64,000 nucleotides of DNA from Paraburkholderia gardini (GCF_907164575.1 NZ_CAJQYY010000015.1:1-64000), one strand, 5' to 3'. Shown: positions 1 to 9,513, counted from the first letter of the stretch. Made by a program: numbers and translations. Notes: generated from the sequence alone by a model not told the origin.

Positions 1-76
1 TGCGCTTCGCTTCGCTCGCTGTGATCAACTTACGGTGGGACTTGCACCCACAAGAGTGCGCCCATGCTGGGCGCAC
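1..76 (-). mobile_element. 5' end of a group II intron (partial, runs off the left edge)
   Basis: Read on the minus strand from base 76, the sequence begins GTGCGCCCAGCATGGGCGCA. This matches the GUGYG 5' end of group II introns and immediately forms a 9-bp hairpin (56-64 with 68-76, 3-nt loop). It is followed by GTGGGTGCAAGTCCCAC, the small hairpin with a GUGCAAG loop found in domain I of many bacterial group II introns. The junction lies directly behind the T-tract of an intrinsic terminator (81-108), which is the insertion preference known for bacterial class C introns. Only 76 bases are visible, so the ribozyme core and any reverse transcriptase must lie to the left. Identification is by pattern recognition of the 5' consensus. 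The class C assignment is inferred from the insertion site. Confidence 0.66.
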
Positions 77-80
77 AAGC

Positions 81-108
81 AAAAAAGCCGCCGAACAACG
101 TCGGCGGC
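81..108 (-). terminator. Rho-independent terminator of the EAL-HDOD gene
   Basis: Perfect 8-bp stem, 87-94 with 101-108, with a 6-nt loop. On the minus strand six T residues follow (81-86). It lies 45 bp past the stop of the EAL-HDOD gene. The downstream flank is interrupted at base 76 by the putative group II intron. Confidence 0.9.
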
Positions 109-152
109 CCTTGAAAACTAAAAACAGAAACTACCCTGGCCTCGCGCCAGAT

Positions 153-1541
153 CTAGTCCTCGATCCGCTCCAGCCCCGCGGCTTCGGCACTGCTATCCGC
201 AACACCCGCCCATGCGGCCGCCACCAGCGCGAGACTCGCGACATCCCCCGGCGTCAATGCCACGAGCTGCGCGCTCGCCGCGTCCAGATCGCTCCACGCG
301 CCATGTTCGAGCGCATCGATCGCGGACAGCAACGCGCCCAGCGCCCCTTCGCGACGCAGAATCGCCGCGCGGATCGGACGCGTCAGCATCAGCATGTCGA
401 GCGTGCTGTCCAGCGGCTCGCCGAACACCGCATCCACAAACGAAAACACGCCCGTGAGAAACGCCGCATCGGCTTCGTCGCGCCCCGCCTCAGGCAGACG
501 CTCGATCGCGAGTTCCATGAAACGCGCGCGCGTGGCGGCGAGTTGCAGCAGCGGATCGTCTTCGAGCGACACCTTGCGGCCGTCCGCGTAAAGCAGCAGT
601 TGCGTCCAGCGTGCAATGCGGTTCGTGCCCGTTGCGTTGATCGCTTCGCGCAGCGACGTGACCTTGTGACCGAGACCCAGGCCACTCGAATTCGCGAGCC
701 GCATCAGATGCATTACTAGCACGGGGTTGAGCTTGAGTTCCGCCTCGAGCTGCGCGACGGTCGGATCGGATGCGAGCAGTTGCAGCAGGTTCAGCAGCGC
801 ATGACGCGGCGCGCCGGCACGGCGCATGCCCTGCGCCTGCGGACGCGCGAAGAAATAGCCCTGAAAACGGTCGAAGCCGAGATCGTGTGCCGTCTGAAAC
901 GCGGCCGGCGTATCGAGGCCCTTCGCGATCAGAATTTTGCCCGCTGCCTTCAGCACCTTCGCGAGCTTGGGCAGCAAAGCGGGTTGTGTGTTGCCAAAAT
1001 CGATCTTGACGGCATCGGCGTACGGCAGCAGCTTCGCAAAGGTGTCGTCGGGCTGCGTGACGTCGTCGAGCACGAAACGATAACGTTTGCCATGCAGCGC
1101 GATCACGCGGCTGACAAGCATGTCGTCGGCAACGAGATCGGGTGGCAGTTCGAGCATGAAGCGGGAGGGTGGCAGCCGTCGCAGCGTCTCGTCGAACAGC
1201 ATCTCGCGGCTCGCATCGACATACGCCATATGGCCCGCGAGCGCGCTGCCGGCATCGGGATGCGCCGCGGCCTGGATGACGCGCTTCGCCACCTGGACAC
1301 GTGCCGCCTGCGCGTCCTTGACGGACTGCGCGAACGCTGCGACGTCGTTTTCGCTATCGGTGAAGTTCGCGGGATCGGGCTCCGGCACGGCCGGGCTGCG
1401 CACTTTCAGCTCGAAGCCGCACAGCATGCCTTCGCGGTCCAGCAAGGGCTGGCGGGCAACATAGACTTCGTCCTGCACTGCGGCTGCCTGCCCGGCGGCG
1501 CCCCCCGGCTGATGCGGATCTTCGACTGCGTTGATGGTCAT
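153..1541 (-). CDS. EAL-HDOD signalling protein with a degenerate EAL domain
   Basis: A 462-residue protein of the YuxH type. An N-terminal EAL-like domain covers roughly residues 25-240, opening with VYVARQPLLDREG and closing with DRFQGYFFARP. A HDOD domain follows from about 250, opening with LLNLLQLLASDPTVAQLEAE. The signature that would read E-A-L is FELKVRSP here, and the usual set of acidic metal ligands is not obvious. It therefore probably does not hydrolyse cyclic di-GMP and more likely acts by binding or protein interaction, as proposed for several EAL-HDOD proteins. The ATG at 1541 is preceded by a purine-rich GGGGACGGGA. The gene is monocistronic and ends in a clear terminator. 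Family is secure; partners and ligand are unknown. Confidence 0.9.
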   Translation of the reverse strand: MTINAVEDPHQPGGAAGQAAAVQDEVYVARQPLLDREGMLCGFELKVRSPAVPEPDPANFTDSENDVAAFAQSVKDAQAARVQVAKRVIQAAAHPDAGSALAGHMAYVDASREMLFDETLRRLPPSRFMLELPPDLVADDMLVSRVIALHGKRYRFVLDDVTQPDDTFAKLLPYADAVKIDFGNTQPALLPKLAKVLKAAGKILIAKGLDTPAAFQTAHDLGFDRFQGYFFARPQAQGMRRAGAPRHALLNLLQLLASDPTVAQLEAELKLNPVLVMHLMRLANSSGLGLGHKVTSLREAINATGTNRIARWTQLLLYADGRKVSLEDDPLLQLAATRARFMELAIERLPEAGRDEADAAFLTGVFSFVDAVFGEPLDSTLDMLMLTRPIRAAILRREGALGALLSAIDALEHGAWSDLDAASAQLVALTPGDVASLALVAAAWAGVADSSAEAAGLERIED

Positions 1542-1711
1542 TCCCGTCCCCTGCGAAGCGTATCGACGCTCCGTTCTACCTGGCCTGGCTGATTCTGGTG
1601 TGTTTGCCGTGGCAGGGCGCGGCGTTCATGCATTCGCGCCACGGCCCTGCGACACCCGCAGATTCTAGCGCACGTGGGCCTCGCCAGATACCCGCCCGGC
1701 GCGGTTTTCCG

Positions 1712-1745
1712 AAAAAAACGGCCATCGAAGTCATCGAAATGGCCG
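1712..1745 (-). terminator. Rho-independent terminator of the binding-protein gene
   Basis: A 7-bp perfect stem (1719-1725 with 1739-1745) with a 13-nt loop that can form a few more pairs. Seven T residues follow on the minus strand (1712-1718). It lies 62 bp after the stop of the gene at 1807-2601. Confidence 0.85.
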
Positions 1746-1806
1746 GTTCCAAATCACCGGATGCGGCATGAGCCCTGCCGGAGCGAACGCCCCGGGCGCG
1801 CCATGC

Positions 1807-2601
1807 TTACTTCAGCACGACCTTCACATCGAAATACTTCGCGGCGAAGCGATCGATGGTGCCGTCGGCTTTCAATTCCTTTAACGCCTGGTTAAGCGCG
1901 TCCTTCAAAGCCGCGTCGCCCTTGCGCACGCCGAAGCCGACGCCCGCGCCAAGCAGCTTTTCGTCGCTGACCGGCGGGCCCGCGAATTCAAAGCCCGCGC
2001 CTTGCGGGCGCTTCAGAAAGCCCTTCGAGGCCGCTTCGGCGTCCTGGAACGCAGCGTCGAGGCGACCGGAGGCGAGATCCTCATAGATCTGGTCCTGCGT
2101 CTGGTACGGCACGACGTCGACACCCGCCGGCGCCCAGCGGGCCTTTGCGTACGTCTCCTGAATCGTGCCCTGCAGCACGCCCACATGTTTGCCCTTCAAC
2201 GATGCCGGCACCGGCAGCAGGCCACCGCCCTTCTTCGCGATCATCTGGTTCGGGATCGTGTAGATCGGATCGGTGAAATCGACCGCCTGCCGGCGCTGGT
2301 CGGTGATCGTCATATCCGAATTGATCGCACTGAACTTGCGCGCCTGCAACGCGGGAATCAGACCGTCGAACGAATTTTCGACCCACACGCATTTCGCTTT
2401 CAGCTTTGCGCAAACGGCATTGCCGATATCGATGTCGAAGCCTTGCAGCGCGCCCGCGGGCGTTTTCGATTCGAACGGTGCATACGACGCTTCGACACCG
2501 AAGCGGATTTCCTTGATGTCGGTTGCGGATGCGTTGCCCGCTGCCAGTGCGGCCGACGCGAAAAGCACGCTCGCGGCCATGTAACGCCAGGTTGTGTTCA
2601 T
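1807..2601 (-). CDS. Periplasmic lysine/arginine/ornithine-type binding protein of an ABC importer
   Basis: A 264-residue class 3 solute-binding protein (ArgT/HisJ/AotJ family). A signal peptide covers about the first 26 residues (ending GNASA), followed by IRFGVEASYAPFESKTPAG, the usual entry to lobe one. The ligand-site stretch SAINSDMTITDQRR and the hinge region VGVLQGTIQETYAK are present. It should deliver basic amino acids to a HisQMP-type permease in the inner membrane. No permease gene is adjacent. The matching aotQMP genes lie on the same strand some 9 kb upstream, before the arginine succinyltransferase operon, and have no binding protein of their own, so this is their probable partner. 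It is transcribed alone and has its own terminator. Exact ligand is inferred. Confidence 0.9.
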   Translation of the reverse strand: MNTTWRYMAASVLFASAALAAGNASATDIKEIRFGVEASYAPFESKTPAGALQGFDIDIGNAVCAKLKAKCVWVENSFDGLIPALQARKFSAINSDMTITDQRRQAVDFTDPIYTIPNQMIAKKGGGLLPVPASLKGKHVGVLQGTIQETYAKARWAPAGVDVVPYQTQDQIYEDLASGRLDAAFQDAEAASKGFLKRPQGAGFEFAGPPVSDEKLLGAGVGFGVRKGDAALKDALNQALKELKADGTIDRFAAKYFDVKVVLK

Positions 2602-2889
2602 CAGGGGGTCCTTGCTGGTAACGAGGTAAAACGGAGAACCGGATCGGGGCGTGCATGATCGCAGCGCCCGCAGCGTGGTTCAAATCGGGGCGACTGGCGT
2701 GGTGCGGCGCAACAGTCGCGAGGGCGGGATTGTACAGCGTCCGCGCGACGGATCTGGCCTGGCGCCCGGCGCTCGCGATGCATCCGGCACACAGCGCGCG
2801 TGCAAGCGAACATGCAATCGGGTGTCGCAATCAGACAAGAAATGTGAGAGCGTGCATGCCTGACTCGAACTTTTCTTCGGCGGCTATCG

Positions 2890-3498
2890 ATGAAACTCTA
2901 TTTTTCTCCGGGCGCGTGCTCGCTCGCGGTCCACATCGCGCTGCGCGAAGCGGGTGTCGATTTTCAGGGCATCAAGGTCAACCTGCAGCATCACACGCTG
3001 GGCGGAGGCGAAGACTACTATGCGATCTCGCCGCGCGGCTATGTGCCGCTGCTTGAACTCGACGACAGCTCACGCCATACCGAAGTCGCGGCCCTGCTTC
3101 AGTACATCGCCGATCTCGATCCGCAGCGCGCGCTGATTCCGCCTCCGGGTTCGCTGGAACGGCTTGCCGTGCTCGAATGGCTCACGTTTGTCGGTACCGA
3201 ATTGCACAAGACGTTCAGCCCCTGGCTATGGCATCCGGATACGGCGGAATCGACGAAACAGGCATGCCGCACGAAGCTCGCAGCGCGTTTGGGGGAACTT
3301 GAACGCGCGTTGACGAGCCGCGAATATCTGACGGGCTCGTTCACCGTCGCCGATGCGTACGCGTTCACGATCGTCAACTGGAGCCGCATGCTGGCGATCG
3401 ATCTGTCGGCGTTCCCGCAGTTGAAGGCGTACATGGCGCGCGTCGCTGCACGGCCTAAAGTGCGCGAGGCAATGGCAGCGGAGGGACTGAAGGTCTGA
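2890..3498 (+). CDS. Glutathione S-transferase, beta-class-like
   Basis: A 202-residue cytosolic GST. The N-terminal thioredoxin-fold domain starts MKLYFSPGACSLAVHIALRE, in which Cys10 of PGACSL matches the cysteine typical of bacterial beta-class enzymes. The glutathione-binding segment around residues 45-70 includes GYVPLLELDD. The helical C-terminal domain carries the conserved YLTGSFTVADAYAF motif (N-capping box and hydrophobic staple). It probably conjugates or reduces electrophiles using glutathione; the substrate cannot be read from the sequence. It is transcribed divergently from the binding-protein gene, with a 288-bp intergenic region, and converges on astE. Start taken at the ATG that opens the fold. 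Confidence 0.92.
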   Translation: MKLYFSPGACSLAVHIALREAGVDFQGIKVNLQHHTLGGGEDYYAISPRGYVPLLELDDSSRHTEVAALLQYIADLDPQRALIPPPGSLERLAVLEWLTFVGTELHKTFSPWLWHPDTAESTKQACRTKLAARLGELERALTSREYLTGSFTVADAYAFTIVNWSRMLAIDLSAFPQLKAYMARVAARPKVREAMAAEGLKV

Positions 3499-3509
3499 CG
3501 TTGCGGCGG

Positions 3510-3536
3510 GCACGGCTGCGCGTCAGCGGGCCGTGC
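3510..3536. terminator. Hairpin between convergent gst and astE
   Basis: Perfect 7-bp inverted repeat (3510-3516 with 3530-3536, 13-nt loop) in the 49-bp gap between two converging genes. No T-tract on either side, so it is only a candidate bidirectional terminator. Confidence 0.4.
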
Positions 3537-3547
3537 GTGCGGCGGAT

Positions 3548-4597
3548 TCAGGCCAGCGCGGCGAGCGTGCTGTCTGTCGTCTCGATGACGAGCAGGCCCG
3601 CGCGCAGACCCGGCTTGACGGTCGGATTCGGAAACACGATGCGCTCTTCGTCGTGACGCACGGTATAGCGATAGTCGCCGTCATGCGCGAGCAGCGTGTC
3701 TTTCACGAAGGGCGTGAAATTGGGCACATCGGCAGCGACGAGCAGTTCGAACGCGTCGCTCTGCTTCGTGATCTGGTCGATCACGGTGAACACGCGCGGC
3801 AGCGGCGCTGCTTCATCGCCGGATACGCCCGCCACGAGCTGACGCAACGCGCAATCCGCACCCGCGAAACGCGCGAGATCGTTCTGCCCGAACGGGCGCA
3901 CCTTGCCGAGTTCGAGCGTACAGGCAAGCGCGCCGCACGCGTCGGCGGTGAAATGCGAATACGTGTTGCCTTTCGTCGTGTGCAGCAGAACGGCGGCGAT
4001 GCGCGCATCGCGCAGCCACCCGAACATCACGCGCGAAAGCGGCGCGCCGGTATGCGGCAGCAGCGCGAACTGCTCGAACACGGACGCACGAATCGCGGTA
4101 TGCATGTCGACGTGCCAGCGCGCTTCGGGCACGTCCGGCGCAGCGGCGAAAAAGTGTTTTGCGGCTTCTTCGAGTGCAGCCGCGCGCGGCGCTTCATGAC
4201 TCTGCGGCACCTGTGCATGACGCCCGCTAAAGAGACGGTTCAGGTCGTCGTCGCGATAGCGGCACGCGTCGCGCATCGCGTCGACGTTGCCCAGAATCAC
4301 GAGCAGACGACATTCGAGCGATGCCTTGCCCGAAGCGATATCCCGCACGAGCGCACAGAGCAGTTCGATTGGCGCGGTTTCATCGCCATGAATGCCCGCG
4401 GAGGCCAGCACACTGCGCGTGGTTTGCTTGAGCGCGGCCGGTTCGAGCAGCAGCACGCCGTTATCGAGCCACGCGTAACGCACACCGTTCGCCGACGTGC
4501 CCTGCGCCTGCGCGGAAAAAGGACGCGTGCCCGCCAGCGTGTACGCGAGAAAATCGTCGAGCAGCGCGTTCATGCCGGGCTTAGCGCTGGAAGTCAT
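3548..4597 (-). CDS. astE: Succinylglutamate desuccinylase (AstE)
   Basis: Last enzyme of the arginine succinyltransferase pathway: N-succinylglutamate plus water gives glutamate and succinate. It is a zinc hydrolase of the AspA/AstE family, 349 residues or 341 from the second ATG. Zinc-ligand motifs are visible as [12 protein letters not shown] (HxxE, about residue 70) and [12 protein letters not shown] (about residue 160). It overlaps the end of astB by 17 bp if the first ATG (4597) is used. The ATG at 4573 ([15 protein letters not shown]) is an alternative, and neither has a convincing ribosome-binding site. It is the last gene of the astC-aruF-astA-astD-astB-astE run. Confidence 0.95.
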   Translation of the reverse strand: MTSSAKPGMNALLDDFLAYTLAGTRPFSAQAQGTSANGVRYAWLDNGVLLLEPAALKQTTRSVLASAGIHGDETAPIELLCALVRDIASGKASLECRLLVILGNVDAMRDACRYRDDDLNRLFSGRHAQVPQSHEAPRAAALEEAAKHFFAAAPDVPEARWHVDMHTAIRASVFEQFALLPHTGAPLSRVMFGWLRDARIAAVLLHTTKGNTYSHFTADACGALACTLELGKVRPFGQNDLARFAGADCALRQLVAGVSGDEAAPLPRVFTVIDQITKQSDAFELLVAADVPNFTPFVKDTLLAHDGDYRYTVRHDEERIVFPNPTVKPGLRAGLLVIETTDSTLAALA

Positions 4598-5921
4598 AAA
4601 GCGAGCCGAGGCCGAGAATCTGCGTCAGTTCGTCGAGCGCCGTGCGCGATTCGGCGAGCAGCAAAGGATCGGTCAGATCGGACGGCGCAAGGCGGTCGCG
4701 ATAGTGCTTTTCGATCCACGCATCGAGGCGGCCGAACAACGTATCGTTGATCCACACGCCCGGCGCAACAGCCGTACGCTCGGCGTCATTCAGAACGACG
4801 CGCAGACGCAGGCACGCCGGGCCGCCGCCGTTCTTCATGCTTTCGCGCAGATCGAAGACCAGCACTTCGTCGATCGGACCATGCCGTTCCGTCAGGCTGT
4901 CGAGATACGCGGCGACGCGTTCGTTTTCGCGGCATTCCTGCGGTACGACCAGCACCTGACGGCCATCGGGGCGCGTCAGCAGCTGGCTGTTGAACAGATA
5001 CGACGAAACGGCATCGGGCACGCTCACCTGCGCATCCGGCACCTCGATCACGCTAAACGGCGCGCCGAGTTTTTCGAGCTTCTTCGACAGTTCGTCATAC
5101 ACGGAAGACTGATCGACGAACGCCAGTTCATGACAGAACAGCGTGTTGCGGTTACCGACGGCGATCACGTCGTTATGAAACACGCCCGCGTCGATCACGT
5201 CCGGATTCTGCTGCGCGTATACCGTGCCGCCTTCGACCAGCCCGTGACGATGCGCCACCGCGCGGCTCGCCTCGAACGTCTGACGTGCCGGAAAGCGCTT
5301 CGGCTCCGGTCCGCGCCGATATTCGCTGCGGCCATAGACGAAGAATTCGACGCCACGTACGCCGTATTCCGCGCAAAAGCGCGTGTGATTCGCGGCACCT
5401 TCGTCGCCGAGCGCGGGCGTGCCCGTCAACGCCTCGTGTACCGCGAAGCGCGCATCGTCGGCGAAGATCGCACGCAGCGTGCGGCGGGTCGATTCGTGCT
5501 CGATCGCGCGATGCAGCTTGCTGCACAGGTTGGCCGGCGTGAAATGCACGCGGCCGTCGTGCGTATCGGCCGAAGGGCTCACGGTTGCCGCGTTCGCCGT
5601 CCACATCGCCGATGCGGAACTGGCGGCCGCCAGCAACTCGGGCGCGTCCTTTGCGACGCGCGCGATCACGGTGGCGTCGTCGCCCGAGAAACCGAGTTCG
5701 CGCAAGAGGCGCATCGACGGCCGCTCCTGCGGCGGCAGCACGCCCTGGTTAAAACCGAGGTCGGCCAGCTGCTTCATCTTGCGCAGGCCCTGCTTTGCGG
5801 CGGCCTTCGGATTCGCAACCGATTTCTCGTTATTCTGCGACGCGACGTTGCCGAACGACAGCCCTGCGTAGTTGTGCGTCGGGCCGACGAGCCCGTCGAA
5901 ATTGGCTTCAGAGGCGGACAT
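4581..5921 (-). CDS. astB: N-succinylarginine dihydrolase (AstB)
   Basis: A 446-residue member of the AstB family (pentein fold). It converts N2-succinylarginine to N2-succinylornithine with release of two ammonia and CO2. The N-terminus [17 protein letters not shown] is diagnostic of the family. [16 protein letters not shown], around residue 360, carries the C-terminal catalytic Cys region, and [10 protein letters not shown] contains the histidine region. Length is normal for the family. It lies 9 bp downstream of astD and overlaps astE, so translation is probably coupled. Confidence 0.96.
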   Translation of the reverse strand: MSASEANFDGLVGPTHNYAGLSFGNVASQNNEKSVANPKAAAKQGLRKMKQLADLGFNQGVLPPQERPSMRLLRELGFSGDDATVIARVAKDAPELLAAASSASAMWTANAATVSPSADTHDGRVHFTPANLCSKLHRAIEHESTRRTLRAIFADDARFAVHEALTGTPALGDEGAANHTRFCAEYGVRGVEFFVYGRSEYRRGPEPKRFPARQTFEASRAVAHRHGLVEGGTVYAQQNPDVIDAGVFHNDVIAVGNRNTLFCHELAFVDQSSVYDELSKKLEKLGAPFSVIEVPDAQVSVPDAVSSYLFNSQLLTRPDGRQVLVVPQECRENERVAAYLDSLTERHGPIDEVLVFDLRESMKNGGGPACLRLRVVLNDAERTAVAPGVWINDTLFGRLDAWIEKHYRDRLAPSDLTDPLLLAESRTALDELTQILGLGSLYDFQR

Positions 5922-5930
5922 CGTCGTTCC

Positions 5931-7400
5931 TTAAAATTGAAGACCCGGCGACACGCTCGCGGGCATCTGCAGTTGGGCGCTTTCGACGGAAGCCATCGGA
6001 TACGCGCAGTAATCGGCTGCGTAGTACGCGCTCGGCCGGTTGTTGCCCGAGCGCCCCGTGCCGCCGAAAGGCGCGCCCGACGACGCACCGTTGGTCGGCC
6101 GGTTCCAGTTCACGATGCCGGCGCGAATGCGATGCTGGAAATGCGTCCATAGCGTCTCGTCATCCGCGAGCAGGCCGGCGGAGAGACCGAATTCGGTGTC
6201 GTTCGCACGCTCGATGGCATCGTCGAAATTGCCGTAGCGGACGATCTGCGCAAGCGGGCCGAAATGTTCTTCATCGGGCAGATTCCGCACGTGTGTCACA
6301 TCGAGAATCGCGGGCGTGACGAAGCCCAGCTTCGGATCGCGCTGCTCCATCGCCAGCAGCGCTTTCGCACCGTCGGCGAGCAGCCTGTCCTGTGCCGCGA
6401 CGAGACGCGAAGCCGCGCGCGCCGAGATCACCGCACCCATGAACGGTTGCGGATTTGCGTTGTACTCGCCGACCGCGATACGTGACGTTACATCGACAAG
6501 GCGCTCGATATAGCGGTCGCCGAACGCATCGTCCGGCACGAAGATGCGGCGCGCGCACGTACAGCGCTGACCGGCCGACAGGAACGCGGATTGAATCGTG
6601 TGATGCACGGCGGCATCCATATCGCTGACCGGCGCGATCACGAGCGGGTTGTTGCCGCCCATTTCGAGCGCGAGCACGATCTCCGGACGACCGCCGAACT
6701 GCTTGTGCAGCAGCGTGCCGGTATCCGAACTGCCGGTGAAGAAGAGACCGTCGATCTGCCGGTGATTCGCAAGCGCGATACCGGTTTCCTTCTCGCCCTG
6801 CACGAGATTCAGCACGCCGGCGGGCAGGCCCGCTTCGCGCCACACCTCGACGGTCGTCTGCGCGACGCCGGGTGCGAGTTCCGACGGCTTGAACACCACC
6901 GCGTTACCCGCGATCAGCGCCGGCACGATGTGACCGTTGGGCAGATGACCCGGGAAATTGTACGGCCCGAATACCGCCACGACGCCATGCGGACGATGCC
7001 GCAACACCGCGACGCCATCGGCCATCGGCACGCGTTTCTCGCCGGTGCGCTCGTTGTAGGCCTGAATCGAAATCCCGACCTTCGCGGCCATCGATGCGAC
7101 TTCAGTGCGCGCCTCCCACAGCGGCTTGCCAGTCTCGCGACCGATCGCCTCGGCTATCGCTTCCTTGCGCTCCGTCAGCAGTTCAGCGAAGCGGCGCACG
7201 ATCGCGATCCGTGCGTCGAAATCGAGCGAGGCCCACGATTGAAATGCCTTACGGGCACTGCGCACCGCGCGGTCGACGTCGTCGGCGGAGGCGCTGTGGC
7301 CTTCCCACACGACCTGAGCGGTGCCCGGATTGCGCGAAGCGAATACGTGACCGGTGCCGGCGGCCCATTCGCCGTCGATGAAAAGCTCGTTCATGATCAT
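5931..7400 (-). CDS. astD: N-succinylglutamate 5-semialdehyde dehydrogenase (AstD)
   Basis: A 489-residue NAD-dependent aldehyde dehydrogenase. It oxidises succinylglutamate semialdehyde, the product of AstC, to succinylglutamate. Visible motifs are the Rossmann-side PYNFPGHLPNGHI, the general-base segment LALEMGGNNPLV and the catalytic-cysteine segment SAGQRCTCARRIF. The ATG at 7400 overlaps the astA stop (ATGA). A second in-frame ATG two codons on (7394, MNELFIDGEW) is equally possible. Length and order in the operon match AstD rather than other aldehyde dehydrogenases. Confidence 0.95.
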   Translation of the reverse strand: MIMNELFIDGEWAAGTGHVFASRNPGTAQVVWEGHSASADDVDRAVRSARKAFQSWASLDFDARIAIVRRFAELLTERKEAIAEAIGRETGKPLWEARTEVASMAAKVGISIQAYNERTGEKRVPMADGVAVLRHRPHGVVAVFGPYNFPGHLPNGHIVPALIAGNAVVFKPSELAPGVAQTTVEVWREAGLPAGVLNLVQGEKETGIALANHRQIDGLFFTGSSDTGTLLHKQFGGRPEIVLALEMGGNNPLVIAPVSDMDAAVHHTIQSAFLSAGQRCTCARRIFVPDDAFGDRYIERLVDVTSRIAVGEYNANPQPFMGAVISARAASRLVAAQDRLLADGAKALLAMEQRDPKLGFVTPAILDVTHVRNLPDEEHFGPLAQIVRYGNFDDAIERANDTEFGLSAGLLADDETLWTHFQHRIRAGIVNWNRPTNGASSGAPFGGTGRSGNNRPSAYYAADYCAYPMASVESAQLQMPASVSPGLQF

Positions 7401-8428
7401 CCTTGTCTTGATTTCAGCGGCAGCACCCGCACGGCATCGCCGGCACGCACGTCGAGCGCGGCGGCGTCTTCGGCCGTGAGACGGAACACGCCCGCCTCCG
7501 GCACACCCGGTGCCACGCCCACGCGGAAATCGGTCAGCGAAGTATTCGAGACCAGCGCACGCCGCCCGTCGTGATGCGCGAGCGGCGCGCCGGTTTCAAC
7601 CGGCACGACGACGCTTTCACGCACCGTATGCAGGTCGGCGATATGGCATTCGAGCACCGGACCCGCGTCGAAAATATCGACGTGATTCTCGTAGCGCAGC
7701 CCTTCCGTTTCGAGCATGCGGCGCGCGGGAATCGTGTCGCTATGTGTGAGTCCGACGCATTCCTGCGCTTCTTGCGGCAACAGATCGACATACACCGGAT
7801 AACGCGGCATCAGTTCGGCGAGGAACGACTTGCGTCCGTGCGAGCTGAGGTAATCGGCTGCGTTGAAATCGATCTGGTAGAAATGCGAACCGACCGCGCG
7901 CCAGAACGGCGACGATCCGCTCGCATCGAAATGCCCACGCAGTTCGGCACAGATACGTTGCGGAAACCGTTCGGGAAACTGCGCGATAAACATGAAGCGC
8001 GAGCGCGACAGCAGACCGCCGACACCGCTCGTGCGATAGCGCGGGCTGAGAAAGAGCGAACAGACCTCCGCGTAGCCCGTCAGATCGTGCGAGATGTTGA
8101 GCGCGCGCATCTTCGTCCAGATGCCGAGATCCTGGCTCGCGTGCACCACCGTGCTCACACGATAGTTGTAGAACGGCTGTTCGAGTCCGACCGCGGTTTC
8201 GATGCCGCAGACACCGGCCACGTCGCCGGTCGCCGTATCCTCCATCACGAAGAAGTAACCTTCCTCGTGCGGCGCGGCGCGGCCTTCCATCGTGCGACGC
8301 GCGCGTTCGATGCGCGCGGCCAGCGCGTCACGGTCCGGCTTGAACGTGGTGAGACCTGGGCCTGTCTCGTGAGCGAGCGCGACGAGCGCATCCACATCGC
8401 CCGTCTGCACGACGCGAACGACGATCAT
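7397..8428 (-). CDS. astA: Arginine N-succinyltransferase, beta subunit (AstA/AruG)
   Basis: A 343-residue AstA-family protein with a GNAT-like core that transfers succinyl from succinyl-CoA to the alpha-amino group of arginine, the first step of the pathway. Family features include the opening IVVRVVQTGDVDALVALA, the central SLFLSPRYRTSGVGGLLSRS and the C-terminal HVDIFDAGPVLECHI. It is clearly paralogous to the upstream aruF product. This two-subunit arrangement is that of Pseudomonas AruF/AruG, whereas enterobacteria have a single AstA. Start and stop codons overlap with both neighbours (ATGA at each junction), indicating translational coupling. Confidence 0.95.
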   Translation of the reverse strand: MIVVRVVQTGDVDALVALAHETGPGLTTFKPDRDALAARIERARRTMEGRAAPHEEGYFFVMEDTATGDVAGVCGIETAVGLEQPFYNYRVSTVVHASQDLGIWTKMRALNISHDLTGYAEVCSLFLSPRYRTSGVGGLLSRSRFMFIAQFPERFPQRICAELRGHFDASGSSPFWRAVGSHFYQIDFNAADYLSSHGRKSFLAELMPRYPVYVDLLPQEAQECVGLTHSDTIPARRMLETEGLRYENHVDIFDAGPVLECHIADLHTVRESVVVPVETGAPLAHHDGRRALVSNTSLTDFRVGVAPGVPEAGVFRLTAEDAAALDVRAGDAVRVLPLKSRQG

Positions 8429-9483
8429 TGTGCTTCTCCCGAGTGTTCGTTCCGTGCGGCCTGGTGAAGGCGCACGCAGCGTACCGTATCGCCATCCCGC
8501 ACGCCGAGTGCCTCACGTACGGTCGCAGGCAACGCGGCGCCCGTTGCGCTGTCGATGGACAGATCCGCCAGCACGCAGCGGAAATCGCCTTCGCGGTTGC
8601 TCGCGACCAGATACGTCGGACCCTGTGCGGCCGAAGCCGCTTCGCGCACCACGCGGTTTTCGTTGCGCGCCACGCACGCCGCGCGATCGATCTGCGCGGT
8701 GAGTACCGGGCCCGCGTCGAAAATATCGATGTAGCGGTCGGTTTCGAAGCCTTCTTCCTGGTGGATGTCGTAAGCGAGCAAGGCCTTTTCGTCCGGCTCG
8801 CCCAGCACACGCTGGGCGGCTTCCGGCAGCAACGGCACGTACACCGGATAGCTCGGCATGACTTCGGCGATGAACGTGCGGCTTCTGCCGCCCGATTCGA
8901 TTTCGATGTCGGCGAAATCACGGCCGAAGAACTTGCGGCCCACCGCTTCCCAGAACGGCGATACCCCTGCGTCATCGGTTACGCCGAGCAGCAGCGAAAA
9001 CACTTCCGGTGTGAAGCGCTTGCGGTTCGCGGCGATATACATCATGCGCGAGCGCGACATCAGATGCGCTGCCGCATCGCCACGCAGCGACGGATCGATA
9101 TAGAAACCCGCGAGACGGCTCTTGCCCGTCAGTTCGTGCGACATCGTGAGCGCGTGAATCTTGCGGCTGACGTGCAGCTCGCGCGACGCGTGGATCAGCG
9201 CGTCGTTACGAAACACGTAGAACGGTTCCGAATAACCCGCTGCCGCGACGATGCTCGCCGTGCCGAGCAGCTTGCCGGTGGCGGCATCCTCGAGCACGAA
9301 CAGATAGAACTCTTCACTCGGAAAATCGATTTCCGCGCGAAACGAATCCTCTGACAACGCGATGCGCGCTTCCAGCAGCCGCCGGTCGTGCGGCAACGAA
9401 TGCAGCACCGGTTGGGCCGTGAGCGCCATGTGTTCGAGCGCATCGAGATCGGCGAGACGGCTGGGGCGTACGAAGAGCATCAT
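8425..9483 (-). CDS. aruF: Arginine/ornithine N-succinyltransferase, alpha subunit (AruF)
   Basis: A 352-residue AstA-family protein, the partner subunit of the downstream astA product. Shared landmarks are FVRPSRLADLDALEHMA at the N-terminus, FYIDPSLRGDAAAHLMSRSR in the acyl-CoA region and RYIDIFDAGPVLTAQI near residue 250. In Pseudomonas the alpha and beta subunits form a heteromeric enzyme acting on arginine and ornithine. The same is inferred here from the gene pair and order. It lies 30 bp downstream of astC and overlaps astA by 4 bp. Confidence 0.94.
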   Translation of the reverse strand: MMLFVRPSRLADLDALEHMALTAQPVLHSLPHDRRLLEARIALSEDSFRAEIDFPSEEFYLFVLEDAATGKLLGTASIVAAAGYSEPFYVFRNDALIHASRELHVSRKIHALTMSHELTGKSRLAGFYIDPSLRGDAAAHLMSRSRMMYIAANRKRFTPEVFSLLLGVTDDAGVSPFWEAVGRKFFGRDFADIEIESGGRSRTFIAEVMPSYPVYVPLLPEAAQRVLGEPDEKALLAYDIHQEEGFETDRYIDIFDAGPVLTAQIDRAACVARNENRVVREAASAAQGPTYLVASNREGDFRCVLADLSIDSATGAALPATVREALGVRDGDTVRCVRLHQAARNEHSGEAQ

Positions 9484-9513
9484 CGTTCCAGTGGTTGAAT
9501 GCGATGCAGTGGA

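Noticed and set aside
21..719. 232-codon plus-strand frame at the left edge
   Set aside because: It reads through the putative group II intron end, a terminator and the antisense of the EAL-HDOD gene.
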